A stretch of DNA of 64,000 nucleotides, taken from Mycobacteriales bacterium (lineage in GTDB: Bacteria; Actinomycetota; Actinomycetes; Mycobacteriales; SCTD01). The notes beneath the pieces are model-generated. The model made no database searches and was not told the origin of the DNA. It saw only the letters and a program-made list of their open reading frames with translations. Every line of letters starts with the position of its first letter. Position 1 is the first letter of the stretch. Below, piece by piece: positions 25,067 through 37,361 of this stretch. The stretch is taken from contig JBBDWV010000026.1 in assembly GCA_040902655.1 (NCBI GenBank), positions 67,329-131,328 of the forward strand, in the 5' to 3' direction. The translations under genes and the position numbers were made by a program.

Positions 25067-25141
25067 CGTCCGGCGCACGAGTGTTCACCCGCCTGTTCGC
25101 CCGCGAGCCCGGCACCGACCTGATCGACAGACCCGTCCGGG

Positions 25142-25789
25142 TCAGGGGTGGGCGGCCGGGAGCAGCTGCTCGCACATCGTGGTGCCGAGCCACTGCCGGT
25201 ACCGCTGGTGCGACCAACGGCGCCCGTGGACGAGCCGGCGGTAGTGCTGACTGGAGGCCAACAGCCAGAGCAGGTCGCGGCTGGTGTCCCGGTCGTGCCG
25301 CAGCGGTCCCTTGCCGAGGAGGTCGTCGACGACGACGGTCACCCCGGCATGGCGCTGTGTCTCGTTCGCCTGCCACAGGTCCCGCAGGTCCCGGTGGGCT
25401 CCGGCGGTTTGGTGCAGCACCTCCTCCAGCTGGGCGTACCGCTTCGCGATCTGCGCGACGCCGTCGGCGTACCTGCCAAGGACGCCGGCCGGCTCCGGGT
25501 CGGCCAGCAGTGCGACGAACCAGGCGCGCTCCCGGACCGGCACGGGCTCGTCGTCCCCGGCCAGAGCGCGGTCGCGTAGCTGTGCGAGCAGCGCGGTCTT
25601 GGTGCCGAGGGAGAACACGGTGGGACGGGACACCCCCGCCTGCGTGGCGATCTGGTCGACCGAGGTCAGGGCGAAGCCCTGCGCGACGAACAGCTCTTCG
25701 GCCGCTGCCAGCACGGCCTCCCGGGTGGCCCGCGCGGAGGCTTCGCGGACCGGCGACCGGTACGCGCGTCGGCTGTTGACAGCATCCAT
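25142..25789 (-). CDS. TetR family transcriptional regulator
   Basis: A 215-residue TetR regulator. The DNA-binding domain spans about residues 15-60: AREAVLAAAEELFVAQGF-like helix 1, then TSVDQIATQAGVSRPTVFSLGTKTALLAQL. The C-terminal ligand domain is helical with no recognised ligand signature. The ATG at 25789 is chosen because TATGCT, a good -10 word, lies 6 nt before it, implying a leaderless transcript; sequence further upstream in frame is not TetR-like. The dyad at 25798-25832 overlaps this -10, so the gene is probably autorepressed together with the divergent cupin gene. Confidence 0.88.
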   Translation of the reverse strand: MDAVNSRRAYRSPVREASARATREAVLAAAEELFVAQGFALTSVDQIATQAGVSRPTVFSLGTKTALLAQLRDRALAGDDEPVPVRERAWFVALLADPEPAGVLGRYADGVAQIAKRYAQLEEVLHQTAGAHRDLRDLWQANETQRHAGVTVVVDDLLGKGPLRHDRDTSRDLLWLLASSQHYRRLVHGRRWSHQRYRQWLGTTMCEQLLPAAHP

Positions 25790-25797
25790 GAGATGAG

Positions 25798-25832
25798 CAT
25801 ACTCACCGTACATCGAACGTACTAGCAGTATG
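25798..25832. promoter_or_regulatory. dyad operator between divergent TetR and cupin genes
   Basis: A symmetric 35-bp element: CATACT, 4 nt, GTAC, 7 nt, GTAC, 4 nt, AGTATG. Ten base pairs match around a centre at 25815. It overlaps the TATGCT -10 word of the TetR gene and lies just upstream of the cupin ribosome site. This is the expected arrangement for a TetR regulator controlling itself and its neighbour. Confidence 0.65.
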
Positions 25833-25847
25833 ACGAAAGGGATGAGC

Positions 25848-26336
25848 ATGACGGAACTGAGCGGCTATCACCTCGGCGATGGCGAAGGGGCGGCGTGGTG
25901 GTTCCTGGACACCTTGATGACGGTGAAGGCGGGATCGGCCGAGACGGGCGGCGCCTTCACGCTCATCGACTGCCGGGCCCCGGCCGGGTTCGGGCCACCG
26001 CTGCACGTGCACCACGGCGAGGACGAGGGTTTCTACATCCTGGACGGGCAGCTGGACGTGCAGTGCGGCAAGCAGAGGTGGACCGCGGGCGAGGGCGCGT
26101 TCGTCCTGCTGCCGCGTGGAGTGCCGCACGCCTTCGCCGTCACGGGTGGTCGAGACTGCCGACTGCTGCAGATCACCTCCCCGGCACAGTTCGACAATTT
26201 CGTGGCCGAGGCGGGTCGACCAGCGACGTCGCTGACGCTGCCCGAGCCGTCGGCACCCGACGTGCCGACCTTCGCGGCCGTCGCGGCCAGGTACGGCAAC
26301 GAGCTGGTCGGCCCGCCGCTGACGGTGACCTCATGA
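25848..26336 (+). CDS. cupin domain protein
   Basis: A 162-residue single-cupin protein. Cupin motif 1 is visible as GPPLHVHHGEDEGFYILDGQLDVQ, with the two His and one Glu metal ligands, and motif 2 includes LPRGVPHAFAV with the last His, so a mononuclear metal site is likely. Such proteins include quercetin-dioxygenase-like enzymes and sugar-binding or regulatory cupins; I cannot choose. AAAGGG (25836-25841) favours the ATG at 25848; starts at 25830 or 25842 are possible. It is divergent from the TetR gene and shares its operator. It converges on the carboxypeptidase gene with a 15-bp gap. Confidence 0.82.
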   Translation: MTELSGYHLGDGEGAAWWFLDTLMTVKAGSAETGGAFTLIDCRAPAGFGPPLHVHHGEDEGFYILDGQLDVQCGKQRWTAGEGAFVLLPRGVPHAFAVTGGRDCRLLQITSPAQFDNFVAEAGRPATSLTLPEPSAPDVPTFAAVAARYGNELVGPPLTVTS

Positions 26337-26351
26337 CGTGCGCTGCTCAGG

Positions 26352-28475
26352 TCACCGCTTGCCGCACACGCCCCTGAGCTTCTGCTGCTGTCCGCGCTCG
26401 ACCGTCACGAGCGAGCGGCTCCGCTCGACGCCACCGACCTCACAGATCAGCGTCCACTGCTCGACGAGGCCGGTCGTGACCTCGGTCTTCGCGGCGCCGA
26501 ACTGGGCGACGTCGACCTGGTAGGTCGGCGTGGCGGAGGCGAAGTTGATCACCCGGGCGACGTAGCTGCCGGGGCTGACGTCCTCGAGGAACACCTGCTC
26601 CTTGGCGAAGACGAAGCCGCCGGAGCTGCCGACCTTGTGCAGCTCGCCGTCCTTCTTGCGGTAGACCTCGAGGTCCATGTCGTCCGGCGTCGGCCAGGTC
26701 AGGTCCACCTGGACCGCCTGCACCCCGGAGTCGGTGACCTCGAACTCGTGGTCCACGTGCCCGACGATCGGCACGGTCGGGCCGCCCGCGAAGCTCTCGG
26801 TGTGGAGGGGATCGTCCAGCACCTGCAGGCGCCTGGCCATCACCGCGGGACGGGTCGAGGGGTTGACGTGCCACTCGAACCGCCCGTCCCGACCGACCTT
26901 CAGCATGGTCTCCAGCCGGTCGAGCAGGGCCTGCCGGGGACCGGTGGATCCTGTCGGGCTCACCACCGGCGAGGTCAGGGTGGGGAACTCCTTGACCAGG
27001 CGCAGCGTGGCACCTGCCGGGGCCTTGCCCGCGAGCACGCTGTGCAGAGCGGGATCGGCGGTGGCCGCCAGTGCCTCGAAGTACGCCTCGCGGTTGCCCA
27101 TGTCGACGAAGTCACCGGCCCCGCGGTCCTCGCCCTCGGTCCCGCCCACGTAGTGCTGCACGACGCGTTCGTACGGCGGGTGGAACTCCTCGCCGATCTC
27201 GAACGTGAAGCCGAGGCCGCCGGTGGCGTAGTAGCTCCAGTCCTCGGTCGTGCCGGTGGTGTCGTAGAGCGCGTACGAGGGCTGGTTGACGTAGCCGTTG
27301 TGCCGTGACATCCGCGCGCCGAGCGCTTCGTAGACCTTCTCATCCGGCGGCGCGCCCTGTGCGCGCACCCCCGGCGGGCGCAGCACCAGGTTGCTGAAGG
27401 TGTGGTTGGTGATCATCGTGGTCACCTGGCGGGTCGACATCAGGTGCTGGATGTTGCGGGTCTCGGGCTCGGAGAACGGGCCCTCTCCGCGGTAGGTCGC
27501 GCCCGCCGGCTGCGCGTCGGCGCCCGGGCCGCCCCACAGTCCGCCGTAGTTGCGGTTGAGGTCGACGCCGTTGCCGAAGCCGCCCTGCGAGACCGACAGC
27601 GGGCAGGTGCCCTGCGGGATGCTCGTCACGCCGTCCGCCGGCCGGCAGTTCTTGCGCTTGTACGCCGCGCCGGGGGTGCCGAGGATCGACACGGTGCCGC
27701 CGTCGTCCACGGCCCGCAGGTCGATCACGCTGCCCCCGGTGAAGGAGTCGTGGAAGCCGTCGGCGTTGACGACCGGTACGACGACGACGCGGGTCCGCCG
27801 CAGCAGGTCCGTCGTCCGCTTGTCGCTGCCGTAGCCCTGCACCAGGTCGTAGGCGAACTCGAGGGCGTGCTCACCCGACGGCCATTCCCGCGCGTGGTGC
27901 AGGCCCATCAGCAGGAAGACCGGCTTGCCGTCCTGCGCCGCGACCTGCTCGGTGATCTCGATGCCGTGAACGGTGCGGCCCTCGATGGTCTCGTGTGGCA
28001 GCTCGAGCGGCTTGACCAGAGTCGGGTAGGTCTTCGCCAGGTCGGCCATCTCCTGCTCGTAGTCCGCGAGTGAGCGGTATCCGGTGCGGCCGCTCGGCAG
28101 CTCCGAGGTGGCGACGCGGGCGGCGTAGGCGGCGTCGAGGCGGGCGCGCTCGCGGCCGCGGTCGGCCAGGTCGGCGATCTCGACGGCGAAGTCGAGCCCG
28201 GCCTCGCGCAGCACCTGTGCGTCGGCGGCGCCGTGCAGCACCACCTCCACGAAGTCCTCGCCGGCGTGTTCGGTGAGGTCGAGCCCGAGGGTGAGCAGCC
28301 GGTCCTTGTCGGCGCGGCTCGGGGTGTCGACGCGGACGAGGCTGACCGTGTCGACGGCCGATGCGGTCGGGGCCGCTCCGGTGGCGGCGTGGGTGGCGGG
28401 GACGGCGAGCGCGCCGGCGGCGAGCGCGAACCCCAGCAGCAGTGCCCTGCGGCGCGTGGCCCTGGTGGGTGACAT
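26352..28475 (-). CDS. secreted M14-family zinc carboxypeptidase
   Basis: A 707-residue exported metallopeptidase. A signal peptide (RRRALLLGFALAAGALAVPATHA) is followed by a propeptide-like region and the M14 domain from about residue 120. The zinc motif is HHAREWPSGE (His and Glu), then VVPVVNADGF, GVDLNRNYG, the third zinc ligand in TNHTFSNLVLRPPG, and the catalytic Glu in FTFEIGEEF. A C-terminal beta-sandwich-like extension (PIVGHVDHEFEVTDSGVQAV onward) may bind substrate or stabilise the enzyme outside the cell. The ATG at 28475 has GGAAGGA 5 nt upstream. It probably trims C-terminal residues from extracellular peptides. Confidence 0.9.
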   Translation of the reverse strand: MSPTRATRRRALLLGFALAAGALAVPATHAATGAAPTASAVDTVSLVRVDTPSRADKDRLLTLGLDLTEHAGEDFVEVVLHGAADAQVLREAGLDFAVEIADLADRGRERARLDAAYAARVATSELPSGRTGYRSLADYEQEMADLAKTYPTLVKPLELPHETIEGRTVHGIEITEQVAAQDGKPVFLLMGLHHAREWPSGEHALEFAYDLVQGYGSDKRTTDLLRRTRVVVVPVVNADGFHDSFTGGSVIDLRAVDDGGTVSILGTPGAAYKRKNCRPADGVTSIPQGTCPLSVSQGGFGNGVDLNRNYGGLWGGPGADAQPAGATYRGEGPFSEPETRNIQHLMSTRQVTTMITNHTFSNLVLRPPGVRAQGAPPDEKVYEALGARMSRHNGYVNQPSYALYDTTGTTEDWSYYATGGLGFTFEIGEEFHPPYERVVQHYVGGTEGEDRGAGDFVDMGNREAYFEALAATADPALHSVLAGKAPAGATLRLVKEFPTLTSPVVSPTGSTGPRQALLDRLETMLKVGRDGRFEWHVNPSTRPAVMARRLQVLDDPLHTESFAGGPTVPIVGHVDHEFEVTDSGVQAVQVDLTWPTPDDMDLEVYRKKDGELHKVGSSGGFVFAKEQVFLEDVSPGSYVARVINFASATPTYQVDVAQFGAAKTEVTTGLVEQWTLICEVGGVERSRSLVTVERGQQQKLRGVCGKR

Positions 28476-28647
28476 GGCAGTCCTTCCGGCGGCGGGTAGA
28501 CAGAGATTCGTCGCCGAACGGCAGAGTCCTGCTGCTCGTTGCCGACTTCCAGGTCTGTTCCCCACCGGCGGTTCGCGCGCCGCGCCGGAGGGGCAGGCAC
28601 GTCCTGACCCCGCGTCCGAGGGGCCTTCGCGCAAGGAGAGCTGCTGC

Positions 28648-29409
28648 ATGAGCGTGCTGGACATGTTCCGACTCGACGGCAAGGTGGCGATCGTCACCGG
28701 CGCCTCGTCCGGCCTGGGCGGCGCCTTCGCGCGGGCCCTCGCCGTCTGGGGCGCCGACGTCGCGCTCGGCGCCCGCCGGGTCGATCGGCTGCAGGAGACC
28801 CGCGCCATGGTCGAGTCACTGGGTCGCCGCGCCCTCGCCGTGCAGACCGACGTGGCCGACCCGCAGGACTGCCGGCGGCTGGTCGACGAGACGGTCCGGG
28901 AGCTCGGCCGTGTCGACGTGCTGGTCAACAACGCCGGCGTCGGCACGGCGGTGCCGGCGACTCGCGAGAGCGTCGAGCAGTTCCGCTCGGTGATCGACGT
29001 CAACCTCAACGGCTGCTACTGGATGGCGCAGGCGTGCGGCCGCGTGATGCAGCCGGGCAGCAGCATCGTCAACATCAGCAGCATCCTCGGGCTGACCACG
29101 GCAGGGCTGCCGCAGGCGGCCTACGCGGCGAGCAAGGCCGGACTGATCGGCCTCACCCGCGACCTGGCCCAGCAGTGGACCGGTCGCAGGGGGATCCGGG
29201 TCAACGCGCTCGCTCCCGGGTTCTTCACCTCGGAGATGACCGACCAGTACGCGGAGGGCTACCTGGAGGCCATGTCCAGCCGGATGGTCGCGGGGCGTAC
29301 CGGTGACGAGCGTGAGTTGGCGGCGGCGCTGGTCTTCCTCGCCAGCTCCGCCGGCGGCTACGTGACCGGGCAGACGCTGGCGGTCGACGGCGGCGTCACC
29401 ATCACCTGA
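28648..29409 (+). CDS. short-chain dehydrogenase/reductase (SDR)
   Basis: A 253-residue classical SDR. The dinucleotide loop is VTGASSGLGGAFARAL, with VNNAGVG, INISSILG-type serine strand, the catalytic YAASK and the C-terminal TGQTLAVDGG. An Arg (ARRVDR) following the second strand suggests NADP preference. The ATG at 28648 follows AAGGAGAG. It is divergent from the carboxypeptidase and followed by an acyl-CoA synthetase and an AtoE transporter in the same direction. It could be a 3-hydroxyacyl-CoA or 3-oxoacyl reductase in fatty acid metabolism, but that is inference from context. Confidence 0.88.
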   Translation: MSVLDMFRLDGKVAIVTGASSGLGGAFARALAVWGADVALGARRVDRLQETRAMVESLGRRALAVQTDVADPQDCRRLVDETVRELGRVDVLVNNAGVGTAVPATRESVEQFRSVIDVNLNGCYWMAQACGRVMQPGSSIVNISSILGLTTAGLPQAAYAASKAGLIGLTRDLAQQWTGRRGIRVNALAPGFFTSEMTDQYAEGYLEAMSSRMVAGRTGDERELAAALVFLASSAGGYVTGQTLAVDGGVTIT

Positions 29410-29499
29410 CCCGGCGGGCCGGGCGCCCCTGTGACGCAGGTCACAGCAGCGTCTGATAGTCCTCTGGTGTGTCCGGATCCGACCACGTCGGGAGAGAGC

Positions 29500-31074
29500 A
29501 TGGCAGTGACGTCCTTCGAGCCGCTCGACCCGGTGTCCTTCCTCCGGCGCTCGGAACACGTGTACGGCGACCGGCTGGCCGTGGTGGACGGCGACCGCCG
29601 CCTGACCTACGCGGAGTTCGGCGACCGCTGCTGGCGGTTCGCCGGCGCCCTGGACCGGCTCGGGGTCGTGCCGGGCGACCGTGTCGCGGTGCTCGCGCCG
29701 AACGTCGGCGTCATGCTCGAGGCCCACTACGGCGTACCGGCCTCGCGTGCGGTGCTCGTCGCGATGAACACCCGGCTGGCAGACCGCGAGCTCGCGTACG
29801 TCATCGAGCACGCGGAGGCGAAGGTTCTCGTCTACGACCACGACTTCGCCGAGACCGCGCACAAGATCGCTGCCGCAGTGCCTTTCGACGTCCGGCTCGT
29901 GCAGGCCGGCGGCGCCGACGACGAGTACGAGCAGCTGCTGGCCGAGGCGACGCCGCTCTGCCGGCCGCTCGAGGACGAGACCTCGCTGCTGTCCCTGAAC
30001 TACACCAGCGGGACGACCGGGCGGCCGAAAGGCGTGATGTATCACCCGCGCGGCGCCTACCTGCAGGCCCTCGCGATGGCCTACCACCTGCAGCTCACCG
30101 CGGACACGGTGTCGCTGTGGACGCTGCCGATGTTCCACTGCAACGGCTGGTGCTTCCCCTGGGCGGTCACCGCCGCGGGTGGGGTGCACGTCTGCCTGCG
30201 CAAGGTGGAGCCCGGCGAGATCTGGCGGCTGATCCGCGAGGAGGGCGTCAACCACTTCAACGGTGCGCCCACCGTCCTGCTGTCGGTCGCCTACGACCCG
30301 GCTGCGGAGGGCGGCGCCCCGCACCGGCTCATCGTCGGCACGGGCGGAGCCCCGCCCTCGCCGGCCATCCTGGGCCGGTTGGCCGATCTGCAGATCGACG
30401 TCACGCACCTCTACGGGCTCACCGAGACCTTCGGCCCCGCCGTGATCTGCGACTGGCGTCCCGAGTGGCGCACCCTCCCGCTCGAGGAGCAGGCCCGGAT
30501 CAAGTCCCGCCAGGGGGTGGGGAACGCCGTCGGCCAGCAGTTGCGCGTCCTGGTCGACGGCGTCGACGTCCCCCGCGACGGGACGACCCTCGGCGAGCTG
30601 GCCCTGCGCGGCAACAACGTGATGCTCGGCTACTACCGGGACGAGGAGGGCACCGCCCGGGCGACACCGGACGGCTGGTTCCGGACGGGCGACCTCGGCG
30701 TGCTGCACCCGGACGGCTACGTCGAGATCCGCGACCGCAGCAAGGACGTCATCGTCTCGGGCGGGGAGAACATCACCTCGATCGAGGTGGAGCAGGCGCT
30801 CGCCGAGCACCCGGCGGTCCTGGACGCCGCGGTCGTGGCCATGCCCGACGAGAAATGGGGCGAGCGACCGGCCGCGTTCGTCACCCTCAAGCCGGGTGCG
30901 CAGGCCACCGCGGAGGAGCTCGTCCACCATCTCCGTGAGCGGCTGGCCCGCTTCAAGGCACCGGCCCCGGAGGCCATCTTCTTCGGTCCGCTGCCCAAGA
31001 ACTCCACCGGCAAGACGCAGAAGTTCGTGCTGCGCGAGCGGTTGTGGGCCGGGGAGGACAAGCGCGTGAAGTAA
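29500..31074 (+). CDS. AMP-dependent acyl-CoA synthetase
   Basis: A 524-residue ANL-superfamily ligase of the medium/long-chain acyl-CoA synthetase-like type. The phosphate loop is YTSGTTGRPKGVMYHPRGAY, followed by MFHCNGWCFPW, HLYGLTETFGP, WFRTGDLG and the catalytic lysine in NSTGKTQKF. The MFHCNGW motif is common in bacterial enzymes acting on 3-(methylthio)propionate or short/medium-chain acids. GGGAGAG precedes the ATG at 29500. The AtoE-like transporter follows 62 bp later, which fits uptake then activation of a short-chain fatty acid. Confidence 0.88.
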   Translation: MAVTSFEPLDPVSFLRRSEHVYGDRLAVVDGDRRLTYAEFGDRCWRFAGALDRLGVVPGDRVAVLAPNVGVMLEAHYGVPASRAVLVAMNTRLADRELAYVIEHAEAKVLVYDHDFAETAHKIAAAVPFDVRLVQAGGADDEYEQLLAEATPLCRPLEDETSLLSLNYTSGTTGRPKGVMYHPRGAYLQALAMAYHLQLTADTVSLWTLPMFHCNGWCFPWAVTAAGGVHVCLRKVEPGEIWRLIREEGVNHFNGAPTVLLSVAYDPAAEGGAPHRLIVGTGGAPPSPAILGRLADLQIDVTHLYGLTETFGPAVICDWRPEWRTLPLEEQARIKSRQGVGNAVGQQLRVLVDGVDVPRDGTTLGELALRGNNVMLGYYRDEEGTARATPDGWFRTGDLGVLHPDGYVEIRDRSKDVIVSGGENITSIEVEQALAEHPAVLDAAVVAMPDEKWGERPAAFVTLKPGAQATAEELVHHLRERLARFKAPAPEAIFFGPLPKNSTGKTQKFVLRERLWAGEDKRVK

Positions 31075-31136
31075 GGCCGCACGGCACGACCGCTGTCCCG
31101 GTCGCGCACTGGAATCCCGTCCTGGAGGTCATCCCG

Positions 31137-32543
31137 ATGCTCCGCACGATCACCCGTCCCCTGGTGACGCTCGTCGAGCGCTACATGCCCAGCTCGCTGG
31201 TCTTCGCTGCGGTGCTGACCTTCGTCGTCGCCGGCCTCGCCCTCGGTCTCACCGACGCGGGACCCGTCGAGGTCGTCCGGGCCTGGGGGGACGGCCTGTC
31301 CGGCCTGCTGGCCTTCATGACCCAGATCGCGCTGGTGCTCATCTTCGGCTACACGCTGGCGCACACCCCTCCGGTGCACCGGGTGCTGGTCCGGGTCGCG
31401 TCGCTGCCGCGCACGCCCCGGGCGGCGTACGCCTTCGTCACCGTGGTCACCGGTATCGCCTCGCTGATCAGCTGGGGCCTCGGACTGATCGTCGGCGGAA
31501 TTCTCGCCCTCGAGGTCGGCCGGAGCGCCCGGCGGCGGGGCATCCGATTGCACTACCCGCTGCTCGTCGCCGCGGCCTACTCCGGCTTCGTCGTCTGGCA
31601 CATGGGCTACTCCGGCTCAGGACCGCTGGCCGCCGCGACAGAGGGCAGCTTCTTCGCCGAGGAGTTCGGTGTCGTGCCGGTCACCGAGACGACCTTCGCG
31701 AGCTGGAACATCCTCGCGACGATCGTGACGCTGCTGGCGGTCGCCGGTGCCATGGTGCTGCTGGTCCCACGGGCAGGCGATCCGGTCACCGAGCTGCCGC
31801 CGGACGCGGACGACGAGGCCGAGGCGGCGGCACCCGCCCCCGAGGCGACGACGGGGGCCGCCGCCGGCGCGGTCGCCACAGCGGACCCGACCACCGGGAC
31901 GGCGCCGGCCCGCACCGTCGCGGACCGGATCGACGGTGCCCGCAGCGTCACGCTGATCGTCGGGCTCGCCCTCTGCGGCTACCTCGTGGTGTATTTCGCC
32001 CAGGAGGGGTTCAACCTCACGCTGGACATCGTCAACTGGACGTTCCTCGCTGCCATCCTGCTCATCGTCCGCTCGCCCCGTGAGCTCGGTGTCCTGGTCA
32101 CCGACGCCGGGCGCACCGTCGGCGAGGTCCTCATCCAGTACCCGCTCTACGCCGGCATCCTGGGCATGACCACCACCACCGGGCTGGCCGCGGTGATGAG
32201 CGAGTTCTTCGCCGCCATCGCCACCCCCGCGACGCTCGGCTTCTTCGCCTTTCTGGCGGCGGGGCTGCTCAACATGTTCGTCCCCTCCGGCGGCGGCCAG
32301 TTCGCCGTGCAGGCGCCCATCTTCATGGGCAGCGCCGAGTCGCTCGGCGTGGACGCGGCGCCGATCATCATGGCCATCTCGTACGGCGACCAGTGGACCA
32401 ACATGATCCAGCCGTTCTGGACGCTGCCCCTGCTCGCGGTCGCCCGGCTCGGGGTCCGCGACATCCTCGGCTACACCTTCGTCACGCTGGTGGTCAGCGG
32501 CATCGTCTTCGGCGGCACGCTGCTCCTCGTCGGCGCCGGCTGA
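31137..32543 (+). CDS. atoE: short-chain fatty acid transporter, AtoE family
   Basis: A 468-residue integral membrane protein. About ten to twelve hydrophobic segments and the family stretches SLISWGLGLIVGGILALEVGR, HMGYSGSGPLA and FVPSGGGQFAVQAPIFM identify AtoE-type short-chain fatty acid transporters. A long Ala/Pro/Glu-rich cytoplasmic loop (about residues 220-265) is an insertion relative to the E. coli protein. GGAGG lies 8 nt before the ATG. It probably carries acetoacetate, butyrate or a similar acid to the synthetase encoded just upstream. Confidence 0.88.
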   Translation: MLRTITRPLVTLVERYMPSSLVFAAVLTFVVAGLALGLTDAGPVEVVRAWGDGLSGLLAFMTQIALVLIFGYTLAHTPPVHRVLVRVASLPRTPRAAYAFVTVVTGIASLISWGLGLIVGGILALEVGRSARRRGIRLHYPLLVAAAYSGFVVWHMGYSGSGPLAAATEGSFFAEEFGVVPVTETTFASWNILATIVTLLAVAGAMVLLVPRAGDPVTELPPDADDEAEAAAPAPEATTGAAAGAVATADPTTGTAPARTVADRIDGARSVTLIVGLALCGYLVVYFAQEGFNLTLDIVNWTFLAAILLIVRSPRELGVLVTDAGRTVGEVLIQYPLYAGILGMTTTTGLAAVMSEFFAAIATPATLGFFAFLAAGLLNMFVPSGGGQFAVQAPIFMGSAESLGVDAAPIIMAISYGDQWTNMIQPFWTLPLLAVARLGVRDILGYTFVTLVVSGIVFGGTLLLVGAG

Positions 32544-32555
32544 GCGACCCGGGTC

Positions 32556-32576
32556 GGGGCGGCCGCCCGCCGCCCC
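32556..32576 (+). terminator. GC-rich hairpin after the AtoE gene
   Basis: Perfect 8-bp arms GGGGCGGC and GCCGCCCC around a 5-nt loop, 13 bp after the transporter stop and 55 bp before cobT. There is no T-tract. Position suggests it ends the fatty-acid transcript and insulates the cobalamin genes. Confidence 0.5.
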
Positions 32577-32630
32577 AGCGACCGGTGGCATCCTGACGCG
32601 CCGCCCGTACGCACGACCCCAGGAGCCCCC

Positions 32631-33686
32631 GTGATCGACGCCACCCTCGCCGAGCTGCGCCCGCTGGACCGGCAGGCGATGGCCGACGCCGAGCAGCACC
32701 AGGCGCGGTTGACCAAGCCACGCGGCTCGCTCGGCGTCCTCGAGGACGTCGCGATCCAGCTCGCCGGCCTGGCCGGTCTGGACCCGCCGCCGCTGCCGGC
32801 GCCCGCGGCCGTCGCCGTCTTCGCCGCCGACCACGGCGTGCATGCCCAGGGGGTGACGCCGTGGCCGCAGGAGGTCACCGCCCAGATGGTCGGCAACTTC
32901 CTGGCCGGCGGCGCGGTGGTGAACGCGCTGGCCGCGCAGACCGGCGCGCAGGTGTGCGTCGTCGACGTCGGCGTCGCGGGCGACCTCCCGGCGCACCCGG
33001 CCCTACGTGCCCGCAAGGTGGCCGCCGGCACCGCCGACCTGACCACCGGGCCCGCCATGACGCGCGCGCAGGCCGTCGCGGCGGTCGAGGTGGGCATCAC
33101 CGTCGCCCGCGAGCTGGTCGCGGAAGGAGCCCGCTGCCTGCTCACCGGCGACATGGGCATCGCCAACACCACCGCCTCCGCCGCGCTGATCGCCGCGATG
33201 CTGGATCTGGACCCGGCCGAGGTGACCGGTCGCGGGACCGGCGTCGACGACGCGACGCTCGCCGTCAAGATCGACGTCGTACGGCGCGCGCTCGCGCTGC
33301 ACGCCCCGGACCCGGCCGACCCGCTCGGCGTCCTCGCCGCCGTCGGCGGGCTGGAGCACGCCGCGCTCGTGGGTTTCCTGCTCGGCGCGTCGGCACTGCG
33401 GGTGCCGGTCGTCCTGGACGGTGTCATCGCCGGGTCCGCCGCCCTCGTCGCCGCCGCGCTGCACCCCGACGCGCTGGTCGCCGCGCTGGCCGGCCACCGC
33501 TCCGCCGAGCCCGGCCACGCCCGGGCACTGGAGGCGCTGCGGCTACGACCGCTGATCGACCTCGACCTGCGGCTCGGTGAGGGCTCCGGCGCCGTGCTGG
33601 CGCTCCCGCTGGTGCAGGCGGCGGCCCGGGTGCTGCGCGACGTCGCCACCTTCGACAGCGCCGGGGTGGCGGACAAGGCCAGCTGA
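32631..33686 (+). CDS. cobT: nicotinate-nucleotide--dimethylbenzimidazole phosphoribosyltransferase
   Basis: A 351-residue CobT enzyme, which makes alpha-ribazole 5'-phosphate from nicotinate mononucleotide and 5,6-dimethylbenzimidazole for the lower ligand of cobalamin. The family stretches LTKPRGSLGVLEDVAIQLAGL, VFAADHGVHAQGVTPWPQEVT, GDMGIANTTASAAL, VLDGVIAGSAALVAA and the catalytic-Glu region EGSGAVLALPLVQAA are all present. Length matches the family. The GTG at 32631 has AGGAG a few nt upstream. It opens the cobalamin cluster and is followed by cobN; no riboswitch is visible ahead of it. Confidence 0.95.
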   Translation: MIDATLAELRPLDRQAMADAEQHQARLTKPRGSLGVLEDVAIQLAGLAGLDPPPLPAPAAVAVFAADHGVHAQGVTPWPQEVTAQMVGNFLAGGAVVNALAAQTGAQVCVVDVGVAGDLPAHPALRARKVAAGTADLTTGPAMTRAQAVAAVEVGITVARELVAEGARCLLTGDMGIANTTASAALIAAMLDLDPAEVTGRGTGVDDATLAVKIDVVRRALALHAPDPADPLGVLAAVGGLEHAALVGFLLGASALRVPVVLDGVIAGSAALVAAALHPDALVAALAGHRSAEPGHARALEALRLRPLIDLDLRLGEGSGAVLALPLVQAAARVLRDVATFDSAGVADKAS

Positions 33687-33727
33687 CCGTCGCCGGCCCC
33701 GGACCTCCGGTGGGCCAGACTGTCCCG

Positions 33728-37336
<3,609 letters not shown>

Positions 37337-37361
37337 CCACCGGCTTCCCGGTACGGGTGGT

